From assembly GCA_038208735.1 (NCBI GenBank), contig JBBQYL010000111.1, forward strand, positions 1-16,398: a stretch of 16,398 bases of DNA, in the 5' to 3' direction. Below the pieces are notes generated by a model. It made no database searches and was not told the DNA's origin. It saw nothing but the letters and a program-made list of their open reading frames with translations. This stretch comes from Scleromatobacter sp038208735 (lineage in GTDB: Bacteria > Pseudomonadota > Gammaproteobacteria > Burkholderiales > Burkholderiaceae_C). Below are positions 1 to 6,477 of the stretch, piece after piece. Numbering within the stretch: position 1 is the first letter of the stretch; the number at the start of each line of letters is the position of its first letter. Both the position numbers and the translations under genes were made by a program.

Positions 1-386
1 GCAGCCATTCCTGCAACGCTGCGGGAAGTAGCAGCATTTGATGCGGTTCGTACGGGAGGTAATTGGCGGCCATCTACCTACAACGGACCGACCCCCTCGG
101 CCGATGACAAGAATTTACCTTCTGCCGCCCAGACTCCTAGCGGCTTCGTTGCGCCTTACACCCTGGTTTGGTACCTCCTGGGAGCGCACGCCCAAAGCAG
201 TCGCATCGCGAAGGCCCATGGACGGCAGTACGTGCACCGGAGCATTTCGCGCGCGACCCCGCTGGCGCTGCTCGCGATCGCCGCGGTCGGCATCGCATCA
301 ATGGCGAGGTAAGGCCGGATCCATCGACTCCACGGATCGACCGTGGCGATTGCAATCGATCTGGCGCGCTCGCGTAGCGGCTGCCG
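1..386. other. No convincing gene; left-edge intergenic DNA
   Basis: No frame here has credible protein composition or a start with a ribosome-binding site. The open frames are Arg/Pro/Ser-rich, as expected by chance in GC-rich DNA. Two small inverted repeats lie downstream of the minus-strand ArsC-like gene. CCACGG/CCGTGG with a 5-nt loop is at 330-346. TAGCGGC/GCCGCTA, almost loop-free, is at 375-389 and includes that gene's stop codon. Neither has a T-tract, so a terminator is not supported. Confidence 0.5.
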
Positions 387-734
387 CTAGCCGCGCGAAG
401 CCCAGGCCGCCTCGTCGAACCCCACGGTGATGCGCCCGTCGTCCCACTCCACCACCGGCCGCTTGATGACGCTGGCCTGGTCACGCATCACCGCCTGCGC
501 GGACGCCGCGTCCGCCACCGAGGCTTGAATCGCCGGATCGAGCTTGCGCCAGGTGGTGCCCTTGCGGTTGAGCACGCGCTCCCAGCCGGCGGCGGCCACC
601 CAGGCGGCGAGGCGGTCGGCGGGGACGCCGGCCTTCTTGAAGTCGTGGAACTCGAAGACGACGCCGTGGCTGGTCAGCCATTCTCGGGCGCGCTTGACGG
701 TGTCGCAGTTTGGAATGCCGTAGAGGATCGTCAT
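387..734 (-). CDS. ArsC/YffB-family (Spx-like) thioredoxin-fold reductase
   Basis: This 115-aa protein has the ArsC-family thioredoxin fold and the usual length of the YffB/Spx-like branch. It starts with a beta strand leading to GIPNCDTVKRAREWL, where Cys10 is followed by the Lys/Arg helix of glutathione- or thioredoxin-linked ArsC-like reductases. FHDFKKAGV, LNRKGTTWRKL and the C-terminal VIKRPVVEW (the cis-Pro-region signature) are also family hallmarks. The partner cysteines of true arsenate reductases are absent, so arsenate resistance should not be assumed; the physiological substrate of this branch is not established. The ATG at 732-734 is the natural start because the conserved ILYGIPNC strand follows at once; the ribosome-binding site is weak. 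No ars genes are nearby. Confidence 0.9.
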   Translation of the reverse strand: MTILYGIPNCDTVKRAREWLTSHGVVFEFHDFKKAGVPADRLAAWVAAAGWERVLNRKGTTWRKLDPAIQASVADAASAQAVMRDQASVIKRPVVEWDDGRITVGFDEAAWASRG

Positions 735-783
735 GGCGCGATTGTCTCAGCCCACGCCAACGCCGCGCGCCGTCGCCTCACAC

Positions 784-798
784 TGGCATGACACTTGC
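784..798 (+). promoter_or_regulatory. Candidate sigma-54 (RpoN) promoter
   Basis: TGGCATGACACTTGC matches the -24/-12 consensus TGGCAC-N5-TTGC closely. The invariant GG is at 785-786 and the invariant GC at 797-798, with the required 10 nt between them. It lies in the divergent gap between the ArsC-like gene and the short ORF at 887 and points at the latter, about 90 nt upstream of its ATG. I could not identify an upstream enhancer site. This is a motif match only. Confidence 0.45.
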
Positions 799-886
799 CG
801 ACGGTCGGGTCTTCGGAGCCCGGCAGCACAACGTCGGAGCCCGTCATTCCCTTGCGCCACAAAGCGCAACCGAACCGGAGCCTGCG

Positions 887-1012
887 ATGTCCGTCCCCCT
901 CGAACCTTGGCAAGTCCTGCCGCACGATCCGCTGATCGTGGTGGACAACAAAGTCCGGACGGTCGACCATCCACGCGGCGAACCGTGCCGCCTGTCCGAA
1001 TCCCTGCGTTGA
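887..1012 (+). CDS. Short 41-aa ORF, probably a truncated remnant
   Basis: The ORF begins MSVPLEPWQVLPHDPL and ends after 41 codons with TGA. The start of the peptide (LEPWQVLPHDPL followed by a VVDN strand) is reminiscent of the N-terminus of DUF4336 or metallo-beta-lactamase-like proteins, but that resemblance is from memory and weak. If correct, the rest of the domain (about 200 residues) is missing. The sequence GCCGGAGCCTGCG... before the ATG gives a modest GGAG ribosome-binding site 5-6 nt upstream. The next ORF starts 14 nt downstream. Protein-like composition and the upstream sigma-54-like motif argue for a former gene; its present function is unknown. Confidence 0.4.
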   Translation: MSVPLEPWQVLPHDPLIVVDNKVRTVDHPRGEPCRLSESLR

Positions 1013-1026
1013 ACGAGGAAGCACGC

Positions 1027-1446
1027 ATGCCCGAACTCCTGCCCGAAGACGCCGAGGAAGGCGCCCGCCAGTCCGCCTTCCGCTCCGGCTACCGCACCGG
1101 CTTCGGCGATGGCTTCGAGGCCGCCGACAAGGTGCACGAGGGCAGCAAGGACAAGGGAGAAAAGAAGGACAAGTCCGGCGACAGGAAGGACGATGACAAG
1201 AACGCCGACAAGAAGGATGGCGACAAGAAGGACGACGATGGCAAGCCGCCGAGCTGCGCGGCGCGCAACGCCAGCGCGCCATCGTGCTGGCCGACATCGA
1301 CGACCAGCGCGCGCTGTCCAGGCTGGCCGACTCGCGCTCGCTCAACGGCTTCTCCGCGCAGGCCGACGCCGTGCAGCAGCAGGCGCAACTGTCCAACACC
1401 GAGGCGCAGCTGCCGCCCATCGACCAGAACGTCGCGCAGGGCATGA
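1027..1446 (+). CDS. Lys/Asp-rich ORF, chimeric with NodT remnant
   Basis: The ATG follows a good ribosome-binding site (GAGGAAG, 6 nt before the start). The first 37 residues look like a genuine protein (MPELLPEDAEEGARQSAF, then SGYRTGFGDGF). Residues about 38-75 are a low-complexity Lys/Asp/Gly tract built from repeated GACAAGAAGGA-type DNA. From about residue 76 the frame is only an out-of-frame reading of NodT sequence (Ser/Pro/Arg-rich) until the stop at 1446. I interpret it as the 5' part of a hypothetical gene that lost its own 3' end when a deletion joined it to the efflux gene remnant. The N-terminal part could still be expressed with a junk tail. The original function is not recognised. 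Confidence 0.45.
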   Translation: MPELLPEDAEEGARQSAFRSGYRTGFGDGFEAADKVHEGSKDKGEKKDKSGDRKDDDKNADKKDGDKKDDDGKPPSCAARNASAPSCWPTSTTSARCPGWPTRARSTASPRRPTPCSSRRNCPTPRRSCRPSTRTSRRA

Positions 1447-2201
1447 ACCGCCTCGCGCTGCTGCTGGCGCTGCCGCCGGGCGCACTGGTGGATCGGCTGG
1501 GCCCGCTGCCGCAGGCCGACGTGGCGCTGCCGCCCGAGGTGCCGGTGGGCCTGCCCGGCGACCTGCTGCGCCGCCGGCCCGACATCCTCAAGAGCGAGGC
1601 CGACCTGCACGCCGCCACCGCCAAGGTGGGCCAGGCCAAGGTGCAGCTGTTTCCGTCGATCACCCTGGGCGGCGTGGGCGGGCTGCAGTCCATCCACGCG
1701 GACAGCCTCACCGACTGGGCATCGCGCTTCTGGATCGGCGGCGCGCAGGTGTCGATCCCGATCTTCGAGGGCGGCAAGCTGAAGGCGCAGATCCGCACGG
1801 CCGACGTCCAGATGAAGGAGGCCGCGTTGAACTGGCGCAGCACCGTGCTGTCGGCGTACCACGATGCAGACAACGCACTCGTGGCCTACGCCGACGAACA
1901 GCGCCACGCCGCCGCGCTGTCCCGCGCCCTGGCCGACGCGCGCCGCAGCGACCTGCTGATGCGCTCGCGCTACAAGAACGGCTTCGTGTCGATGATCGAG
2001 GTGCTGGATACTCAGCGCACTCTGCACCAGGCCGAGCAGCAGGCGTTGCAGAGCAACGTGGCGGCGTCGACGGATCTCGTGGCGTTGTACAAGGCGCTGG
2101 ACGGCAACTGGACGGAGGCCGAAGGGGCTGGCCCCTTTGCGGATCGCGCCGACACGTCGTCGAAAGCGGAGGTGCCGGCCGCGAATCAGAAGGGAGCCTG
2201 A
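1251..2201 (+). pseudogene. NodT-family efflux outer membrane factor, N-terminally truncated
   Basis: Recognisable outer membrane efflux protein (OprM/NodT, RND tripartite pump channel) sequence starts abruptly at about 1251 with ELRGAQRQRAIVLADID, which in intact proteins follows the first ~150-170 residues. Family motifs then run in order: NRLALLLALPPG, VPVGLPGDLLRRRPDI, VGQAKVQLFPSITLGG, FWIGGAQVSIPIFEGGKL, LRNA-type helices, and RSRYKNGFVSMIEVLDTQRTLHQAEQ near the C-terminus. It ends at TGA 2199-2201. The signal peptide, lipobox and first outer-membrane and coiled-coil repeat are missing. The upstream Lys/Asp-rich ORF is in another frame and no ribosome-binding site precedes the internal GTG at 1284. 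It is therefore a pseudogene; the pump's inner membrane and periplasmic partners are not in the window. Confidence 0.85.
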
Positions 2202-2272
2202 CGCTGGTGGACTGGAGGAAACCGACAGACTGGGAACGACCCGCAGCTGTCGTGGGCCTCGCCGAATTCGTT

Positions 2273-2436
2273 GCCCGAAACTTAACGTTCGAATCGATGG
2301 GCAGCGAAAGTCAGCTCTCGACCCACAGCCGACATCCAGGGCCGCGAACTGGTCGCCCGAAGCCGGACGTTCGACGCCTAAGCGGGTGGACTTCCGCTCC
2401 CGACCCAAGTCCTCCGCTTCTCGAAATTCGACGCCC
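2273..2436. repeat. Tandem, diverged intergenic repeat (82-nt period)
   Basis: GCCCGAA-N5-ACGTTCGA occurs at 2273-2292 and again at 2355-2374, exactly 82 nt apart. In each copy a block of the type CAGCTCTCGACCCACAG (2311-2327) or TTCCGCTCCCGACCCAAG follows about 20-30 nt later, so the two 82-nt units are diverged copies of one element. The style (GACCCA, GTTCGA and GGTCGCCCGAA words) resembles short dispersed intergenic repeats I recall from Betaproteobacteria; I could not check this. The stretch 2202-2511 holds no gene and marks the edge of the accessory block. Confidence 0.5.
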
Positions 2437-2511
2437 AGAAGCAGTCGGTCGCGGAAAGCGGTGACCAAGCCTCGTTCCCTTCGCAACGAGTCGGGCAAGG
2501 GGTAGATGCGG

Positions 2512-2958
2512 CTACTGCGCCGTCGTGACGGAGTGTGTCGCGATATCGACCGACCAAACCCGCTTGCGCTCGTCAGTCGCAAGGATCGCGTGCCGAGCCT
2601 TGTCGTACGAGAGCTCCTTGATGTAGACCTCCTGGACATCACGCTCTTCCGCCGCTTCAAATGCGGTCGCGTAGAGTTGCACGCCCCAGAGGTACTTGCC
2701 GGTCTTGTCGTCGATCGCGGCGAGCACTCCACCGCTCTGCGCGAAGCCGTGCTCGTCGGGGCGGCGCAGCGGCTCGTAGCGGACGCTCTGCACGACGACG
2801 GGCTTGACAACAGGGGCGCGGCGCTTTGCGGATTCCATGGACTTCTCCGGCGACGATTCGGCCGCCGTGGCGGCCATCGAGGTAATTGGGGTGCAGGCTC
2901 CGAACATCGGACCTGCAGCGGCAGCGAGTGCCAGCGCGGAAGCAAGGTGGCGGGTCAA
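2512..2958 (-). CDS. Small exported protein, possible immunity partner of the M35 peptidase
   Basis: I choose the TTG at 2958, which overlaps the stop of the preceding peptidase gene as TTGA. That gives a 148-aa protein beginning MTRHLASALALAAAAG, a short n-region and Ala-rich hydrophobic core ending in FGAC at Cys22, which could be a lipobox or a signal peptidase I region. An upstream ATG at 3024 is open but would add 22 Arg-rich residues before the signal peptide. The mature part is basic, then has GGVLAAIDDKTGKYLWGVQL, resembling one PQQ-type beta-propeller blade, and a C-terminal EVYIKELSYD/HAILATDERKRVWSVDI. I do not recognise a named family. Translational coupling to the peptidase and export to the periplasm or outer membrane suggest, by inference, an immunity or inhibitor role. 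Confidence 0.65.
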   Translation of the reverse strand: MTRHLASALALAAAAGPMFGACTPITSMAATAAESSPEKSMESAKRRAPVVKPVVVQSVRYEPLRRPDEHGFAQSGGVLAAIDDKTGKYLWGVQLYATAFEAAEERDVQEVYIKELSYDKARHAILATDERKRVWSVDIATHSVTTAQ

Positions 2959-3539
2959 GACAATGCGCTCGCGACGGCTTGCCGCGGCACCGCGCCGAGG
3001 ACGTCGCCGCAGAAGTACGCCCAACTGTCGGCGTTGACTACCGCCTTGTCATGCGGGAACGCAGGGCTGGGCTTCAAACCTTGATCGTCGTAGCGGACGT
3101 CCCTCGTCCCCACGAGCTTGTGGCTCAGCTCGTGCACGATTGTGAGCGCGCAAAGCCACAGTTTAGGGATGCGTCCGAAGCGATCGCGCCTTCCGGTCGC
3201 AAGAAACAATTCGTACAGGTAAACGATGGGCATCGCGTCACCCGAATTCACTGACGCGTAGGTCGTGTCATAGGTACCGCTCACGCGCTTGGTGGGGCGG
3301 TCAGAGAAGATGATCTTCCCCGAATTACATGCCGCGGTGATTTTCTTGAAGCCTTCCGTGAGCGCTGCCCGGGTCGCAGCCACGTCGGCGTCGCTGGCGC
3401 CGTCCTGGTGAAACCAGCGTCGAATCGCGGCCGTGGTCGACGCGCCGTTGCGGCCCAGCTTGACCTGGGTGTCGGCGCTCCATTTGCGAGCGAGTTGCAG
3501 CGCATCCGACATCATTTTGCGATTCGCTGGCCCGAACAC
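2955..3539 (-). CDS. M35-like (aspzincin) zinc metallopeptidase, catalytic half
   Basis: The catalytic half of a lysine-specific/deuterolysin-type (M35, aspzincin) metallo-endopeptidase. HELSH at residues 136-140 of this segment supplies the two zinc-binding His and the catalytic Glu. GTRDVRYD at 144-151 matches the clan motif GTxDxxYG with D147 as likely third ligand, and NADSWAYFC (169-177) is the conserved segment after it. No signal peptide is visible. It is in the same frame as the ORF at 3549-3968, separated only by TAG (3549-3551) plus three sense codons, so I read both as one 337-codon gene with a nonsense mutation. The nominal GTG start at 3539 has no properly spaced ribosome-binding site, so independent expression of this half is doubtful. 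Bacterial M35 proteins of this type are often secreted effectors; that role here is inferred. Confidence 0.8.
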   Translation of the reverse strand: MFGPANRKMMSDALQLARKWSADTQVKLGRNGASTTAAIRRWFHQDGASDADVAATRAALTEGFKKITAACNSGKIIFSDRPTKRVSGTYDTTYASVNSGDAMPIVYLYELFLATGRRDRFGRIPKLWLCALTIVHELSHKLVGTRDVRYDDQGLKPSPAFPHDKAVVNADSWAYFCGDVLGAVPRQAVASALS

Positions 3540-3548
3540 TTCCGGGCC

Positions 3549-3551
3549 CTA
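3549..3551 (-). other. In-frame amber codon splitting the M35 peptidase gene
   Basis: The minus strand reads GCC TAG GGC CCG GAA GTG, with good protein-like sequence on both sides in the same frame (PPLLLA before, GPEVFGPANRK after). A single C-to-T change in a CAG (Gln) codon would produce it. No downstream hexanucleotide or structure that would mark programmed readthrough is evident. Confidence 0.8.
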
Positions 3552-3968
3552 GGCCAGCAGCAGCGGCGGCAGATCGACAGCGGGTTTGCCGTTGAACAGC
3601 GCGTAGTCCCACTCGCCGTAGCTCTGGGGCTGGTCGACGACCCAGATGCTCTGGTTGCCCTTCTTCATCGTCAGATAGAAGTGCTTCATCTGCTTGATGA
3701 GCGCGGCGCGGTCCTGGAAGCCTGGCTTCGTCGTCACGCTGGCACGGCAGATCTCGCTGGCTTCCGCTACAGAGGCGACGCTGCCCTTCTTGCCCGCCTC
3801 ACGCAGGCGCTTGCGCAAGTTATCGAGCGCCGCGGCCTTGGACACGCTCGGCCCGCCCGGTTGAACGAGCCCTTTGAGCGCGGCTTCGATGTCCGCCCAG
3901 TCGGCATGCAACTGCGGCGTCTGCAGCAGCCCGCGGGTCTTCTCATACACCTCGGTAAACAGATCCAA
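3549..3968 (-). CDS. N-terminal half of the interrupted M35-like peptidase gene
   Basis: This 139-aa segment is probably the N-terminal domain of the M35-like protein, cut off by the TAG at 3549-3551. Start choice: TTG at 3968 (MDLFTEVYEKTRGLL), because GGGAG lies 7-8 nt upstream and the frame is closed at 4014-4016; an ATG nearby (3982) is out of frame and runs into TAA after three codons. The sequence is largely helical and basic (LDNLRKRLREAGKKG), then has a WVVDQPQSYGEWDYALFNG strand-rich stretch. There is no signal peptide, which fits a cytoplasmic effector loaded onto a secretion machine rather than a Sec-exported enzyme. I do not recognise the domain. If only this half is made, it lacks the HELSH active site. 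Confidence 0.7.
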   Translation of the reverse strand: MDLFTEVYEKTRGLLQTPQLHADWADIEAALKGLVQPGGPSVSKAAALDNLRKRLREAGKKGSVASVAEASEICRASVTTKPGFQDRAALIKQMKHFYLTMKKGNQSIWVVDQPQSYGEWDYALFNGKPAVDLPPLLLA

Positions 3969-4013
3969 ACTTATGCTCCCATCGCACCGGCGAAGCAGCC
4001 CGGCCCGCGCATT

Positions 4014-4388
4014 TTATGGACTCGCCACCGCCAAATTCGATGCGATGGTGTGACTATCCCCTCTTTGAAGTGGTTGCTGACAACGATCGTGCCAAAGCAG
4101 CCGTGCGACCGGATTCGGCGCGCCGAATCCGGTCGCCACTGCAAGACCGCTAATGGCCGGCAGCACGCCTTCGCAGGTCGGCATCGTACGGCGTCTCACG
4201 AGCATACCGCTGCCGGTCGGCGTCGACGGTCAGAGCAGCCAGGGATCCGCCCCTGCGAACGGGCCACGGTCTGGAAGGGCTTGACCCATCGGCGACATTC
4301 GCCGTACTGAAATCAATTCGCGAAAGCGGTCGTTCGACTTTGAGCAGGCCGGGAAGCATGCGATTCCGCTGCGCAATGCGCGCTTGTG
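4014..4388. other. Gene-free spacer with palindrome and repeat fragments
   Basis: This 375-nt spacer between the secreted-protein gene and the M35 gene has no supported coding frame. It contains the perfect palindrome at 4105-4136. It also holds, at 4326-4336, GCGGTCGTTCG, which differs by one base from GCTGTCGTTCG at 4969-4979 in the next spacer, suggesting a shared intergenic repeat. A minus-strand promoter for the M35 gene should lie here, but I see no convincing -35/-10 pair. Confidence 0.4.
4105..4136. repeat. Perfect 32-bp palindrome
   Basis: The left arm GCGACCGGATTCGGCG (4105-4120) is exactly the reverse complement of the right arm (4121-4136), with no spacer. It contains an AscI-type GGCGCGCC centre. 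No T-run follows on either strand. It could be a transcription stop without a U-tract, a binding site for a dimeric protein, or a repeat end. Confidence 0.85.
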
Positions 4389-4916
4389 CTAACGCAAGCC
4401 CGGCGCGCCGCGCCGACTAAACAGCAGGGCGTTCAGATCCTCGAACGATCGCCCGTAGCGCGCGATGTCCGGATCTACGCACGCGTGGTGCACGTTGGGC
4501 TTGCCGGCTCTCGCAACAGACACTCCCCCATCGCGATGAGTACGACCGCCGGCACCGTTGTCCTCGCCTCCGCGCGAGAGAGATATTCCGTAAGATGCGT
4601 CACCGACCTGAAAGCGAAGGTCGCTGACCGAGTATCGGCCAAAAACATTTCCCTCGAATTTCTCGAGCGAGCCCTTTCGCTCCGGCGGCCACACCATCTG
4701 GAGCCGCCGGGGGATGCCACTGCGATATTGGAGCCAGTCTCCGGCGACCGGATCATCGTGAATCATCCCGCACACCGAAACGAGTTGATGCCCTGCGACC
4801 TTGCAGGAGAAGTAGTCGGTTTCACCCTTCGTACAGAGCGTCTGAGCCGCCGCTGTCATCGGTACTGCCAGCGCGACGAGCGCTGCGAATCTGCGAATCA
4901 AGATGTGGCTCGCCAT
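4389..4916 (-). CDS. Secreted Cys-containing hypothetical protein
   Basis: The ATG at 4916 gives a 175-aa protein with a textbook Sec signal peptide: MASHILIRRF, then a hydrophobic AALVALAVPM core and an AAA-Q cleavage site at about 24/25. The mature part starts with TLCTKGETDYFSCKVAGHQL and VSVCG (Cys28, Cys38, Cys49), then WLQYRSGIPRRLQMVWP and later GVSVARAGKPNVHHAC. The C-x9-C...VSVC plus LQYR layout resembles a common family of small secreted proteins of unknown function in Gram-negatives. The ORF is open further upstream (to 5003), but the signal peptide sets the start. The minus-strand position downstream of the toxin-immunity pair and upstream of the M35 gene suggests part of the same accessory block, perhaps a periplasmic immunity protein; this is inference. 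Confidence 0.75.
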   Translation of the reverse strand: MASHILIRRFAALVALAVPMTAAAQTLCTKGETDYFSCKVAGHQLVSVCGMIHDDPVAGDWLQYRSGIPRRLQMVWPPERKGSLEKFEGNVFGRYSVSDLRFQVGDASYGISLSRGGEDNGAGGRTHRDGGVSVARAGKPNVHHACVDPDIARYGRSFEDLNALLFSRRGAPGLR

Positions 4917-5110
4917 AAAGATTTCGTGCTGAGAAGACCGGCATCGGTGCGCTGCACCCTGCTCTGAAGCTGTCGTTCGTGAACGGCAGGTTGTGGCCGA
5001 CAAGAGTCTGTCGCCGACTATTTCGAGCTTCGCCCGAATTGCCGCTAGATGTTGACCCGTCGCCCGAAAACGGCTGAGAACTTGTCCATCCTGCGGAGCA
5101 GCGGGTGCAG
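4917..5110. repeat. Spacer with repeat-like fragment
   Basis: This 194-nt spacer lies between the Imm11 gene and the secreted-protein gene. From 4969 it carries GCTGTCGTTCG, then TTGTGGCCGACAAG (5' part at 4990-5003) and two CGCCCGAA words, the same vocabulary as the spacers at 2273-2436 and 4326-4336. No coding frame is supported. The repeat assignment rests on short shared words only. Confidence 0.35.
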
Positions 5111-5656
5111 TCAGCGGCCGCCCGGCTCCGTGAATTCAAGCCCGGTGATACCGGCGCCGGCTACCAGGCTCTCGAGCAGATCTTTGCCCGCCGAATTCAC
5201 GTAGAGACGCGTGCCGGCGGTGCGCAGATCCTTGAACACCGCGGGAGTGGGTGGCTCGGCATCATCTCGGAAGGCTTCCTTGACAATTGCACCAGTTGAG
5301 CGCTTCTCAGAGCGATCCGGATCAATGCAGTCGACCAGATTGGTCACGTTGTAAAAGTACTCGATGGAGCCGGCGACGTCGAGTTCCAGCAACTGCCCAA
5401 ATTGCTCCAGGAAAGGCCCGAGCGCATCGCGCGCTTTCTGGTCGAGCACGAGAGCGCCAGACATCAGCAGGCTCACATCTGCGCGAGGCAGCTTAGCTTT
5501 CTTCTTCGACTCCTGAAAGACGTCGACCTTGGGCTTGCTCTTCCACTGCAGACGCTTTCCGCGGGCCTCGAAAGTGCCGGCCATCGCCTGCGCCTCGCTC
5601 GGTGCGAGCGGAGCGAACTTGTCCGCTGTAGCGGTTCGGAGTTGCCAGATTGCCAT
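5111..5656 (-). CDS. Imm11-type immunity protein
   Basis: This 181-aa cytoplasmic protein has the C-terminal signature of the Imm11 (DUF1629) immunity family: LELDVAGSIEYFYNVTNLVDCIDPDRSE at about 91-118, then VFKDLRTAGTRLYVNSAGKDLLESL and the terminal AGITGLEFTEP. The N-terminal half (MAIWQLRTATADKFAP) is less distinctive, as is usual in the family. The ATG at 5656 is one nucleotide after the toxin stop (TGA-C-ATG), so translation is almost certainly coupled to it. The expected role is binding and neutralising the adjacent AHH nuclease in the producing cell; pairing is inferred from adjacency. No signal peptide, as expected for protection against a DNA- or RNA-cleaving toxin. Confidence 0.8.
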   Translation of the reverse strand: MAIWQLRTATADKFAPLAPSEAQAMAGTFEARGKRLQWKSKPKVDVFQESKKKAKLPRADVSLLMSGALVLDQKARDALGPFLEQFGQLLELDVAGSIEYFYNVTNLVDCIDPDRSEKRSTGAIVKEAFRDDAEPPTPAVFKDLRTAGTRLYVNSAGKDLLESLVAGAGITGLEFTEPGGR

Positions 5657-5657
5657 G

Positions 5658-6266
5658 TCAGCTTTTCATGTAAGGAAAAACGCCAGCGATCATTTCAGTG
5701 CGCATCGCGCGCAGCTCCTCGCGTGCCGCGGAAGCGGGCTCGCCCGCACGCGAGCGCAGCCGATCAGTCACCTCGAAATGATAGGGCCCGCTGTGGAGCG
5801 GCCCATGCGGCACCGCATTCTCAAGGCCGGGCACGTTCGAGCCAAGCTTCTTGGGCAGGAACACGCCGTTGTCCGCGTCGTCGATGCCGATCTTCCATCG
5901 AAATAGGTAGGCGCGAGCAACCGCGGCGAGCCGATGGCGGCGCGCGACGACGTGGTGGGCATCTGTGGTGTCTGGCTGTAGTTCGCCGCGCGCGAGCTGG
6001 ATGTTGCCGGACAGCGCTTGACTGTGGCTGCCCTTCGCTAGCGCATCAGCTTGCAACCGCTTGACAGAGACGCGCTGCCTGGTGATGCCGTTCTTGTAGC
6101 AGACAAGCGATTTTGCCTTGCTCAGCGCCCGGTCATTGCGCACCTTGTAGCTGTTGACGGTCTTGTCGTCGCCCATCAGCAGATTTGCAATGATCGTTTG
6201 CTGGTGTAACTCGTCCGCGGGCGTCGCGAGCGCTTCCACGCTGCCCTTCGGGACTTCCTTGGCCAT
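5658..6266 (-). CDS. AHH-family HNH/Endo VII nuclease toxin
   Basis: This 202-aa protein ends in an AHH nuclease domain (Toxin_AHH, HNH/endonuclease VII fold). TTDAHHVVARR has the AHH motif at residues 103-105. It is followed by the GIDDADNGVFLP block (127-138) and the C-terminal His-rich HGPLHSGPYH (154-163). Order and spacing match the family, so the metal-binding and catalytic His residues are present and the domain looks intact. Residues 1-100 are basic and not recognised; there is no PAAR, Rhs, DUF4150 or signal-peptide region. The ATG at 6266 has GGAG 5 nt upstream and is preferred over upstream open sequence. The gene is followed by Imm11. Expected action is nucleic-acid cleavage in a target cell, delivered as cargo by a secretion system not present here, or after fusion to a longer carrier elsewhere. 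Confidence 0.85.
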   Translation of the reverse strand: MAKEVPKGSVEALATPADELHQQTIIANLLMGDDKTVNSYKVRNDRALSKAKSLVCYKNGITRQRVSVKRLQADALAKGSHSQALSGNIQLARGELQPDTTDAHHVVARRHRLAAVARAYLFRWKIGIDDADNGVFLPKKLGSNVPGLENAVPHGPLHSGPYHFEVTDRLRSRAGEPASAAREELRAMRTEMIAGVFPYMKS

Positions 6267-6477
6267 GCCTGCTCCAGTTCGTGAGGTCGAGGTGCCATTG
6301 CGCATCGTTGCCAACGGCGGACATGAAAAGTATGTCACAGCCACCACTGCTGCCGCGCCCACCCGAACGGGGGGTGTACAGCGCCACCGCAGCTAGGGTG
6401 ATCAACGTACTCCTGCCTGCAAAGGCCGCTCAATCGGGCTCAAGATATATCGCTGGTCCATTCCACACCGCTCGAAT

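Noticed and set aside
2121..2138. AAGGGG-CTGG-CCCCTT hairpin as NodT terminator
   Set aside because: It lies inside the coding frame about 60 nt before the stop and is followed by at most three T residues.
1089..2945. Long minus-strand open frame opposite the NodT remnant
   Set aside because: It has Ser/Leu/Arg low-complexity sequence with no domain; the other strand carries recognisable NodT motifs.
3549..3551. Programmed amber readthrough or pyrrolysine insertion
   Set aside because: No downstream readthrough context is visible, no pyl genes are in the window, and a simple CAG-to-TAG mutation is enough.
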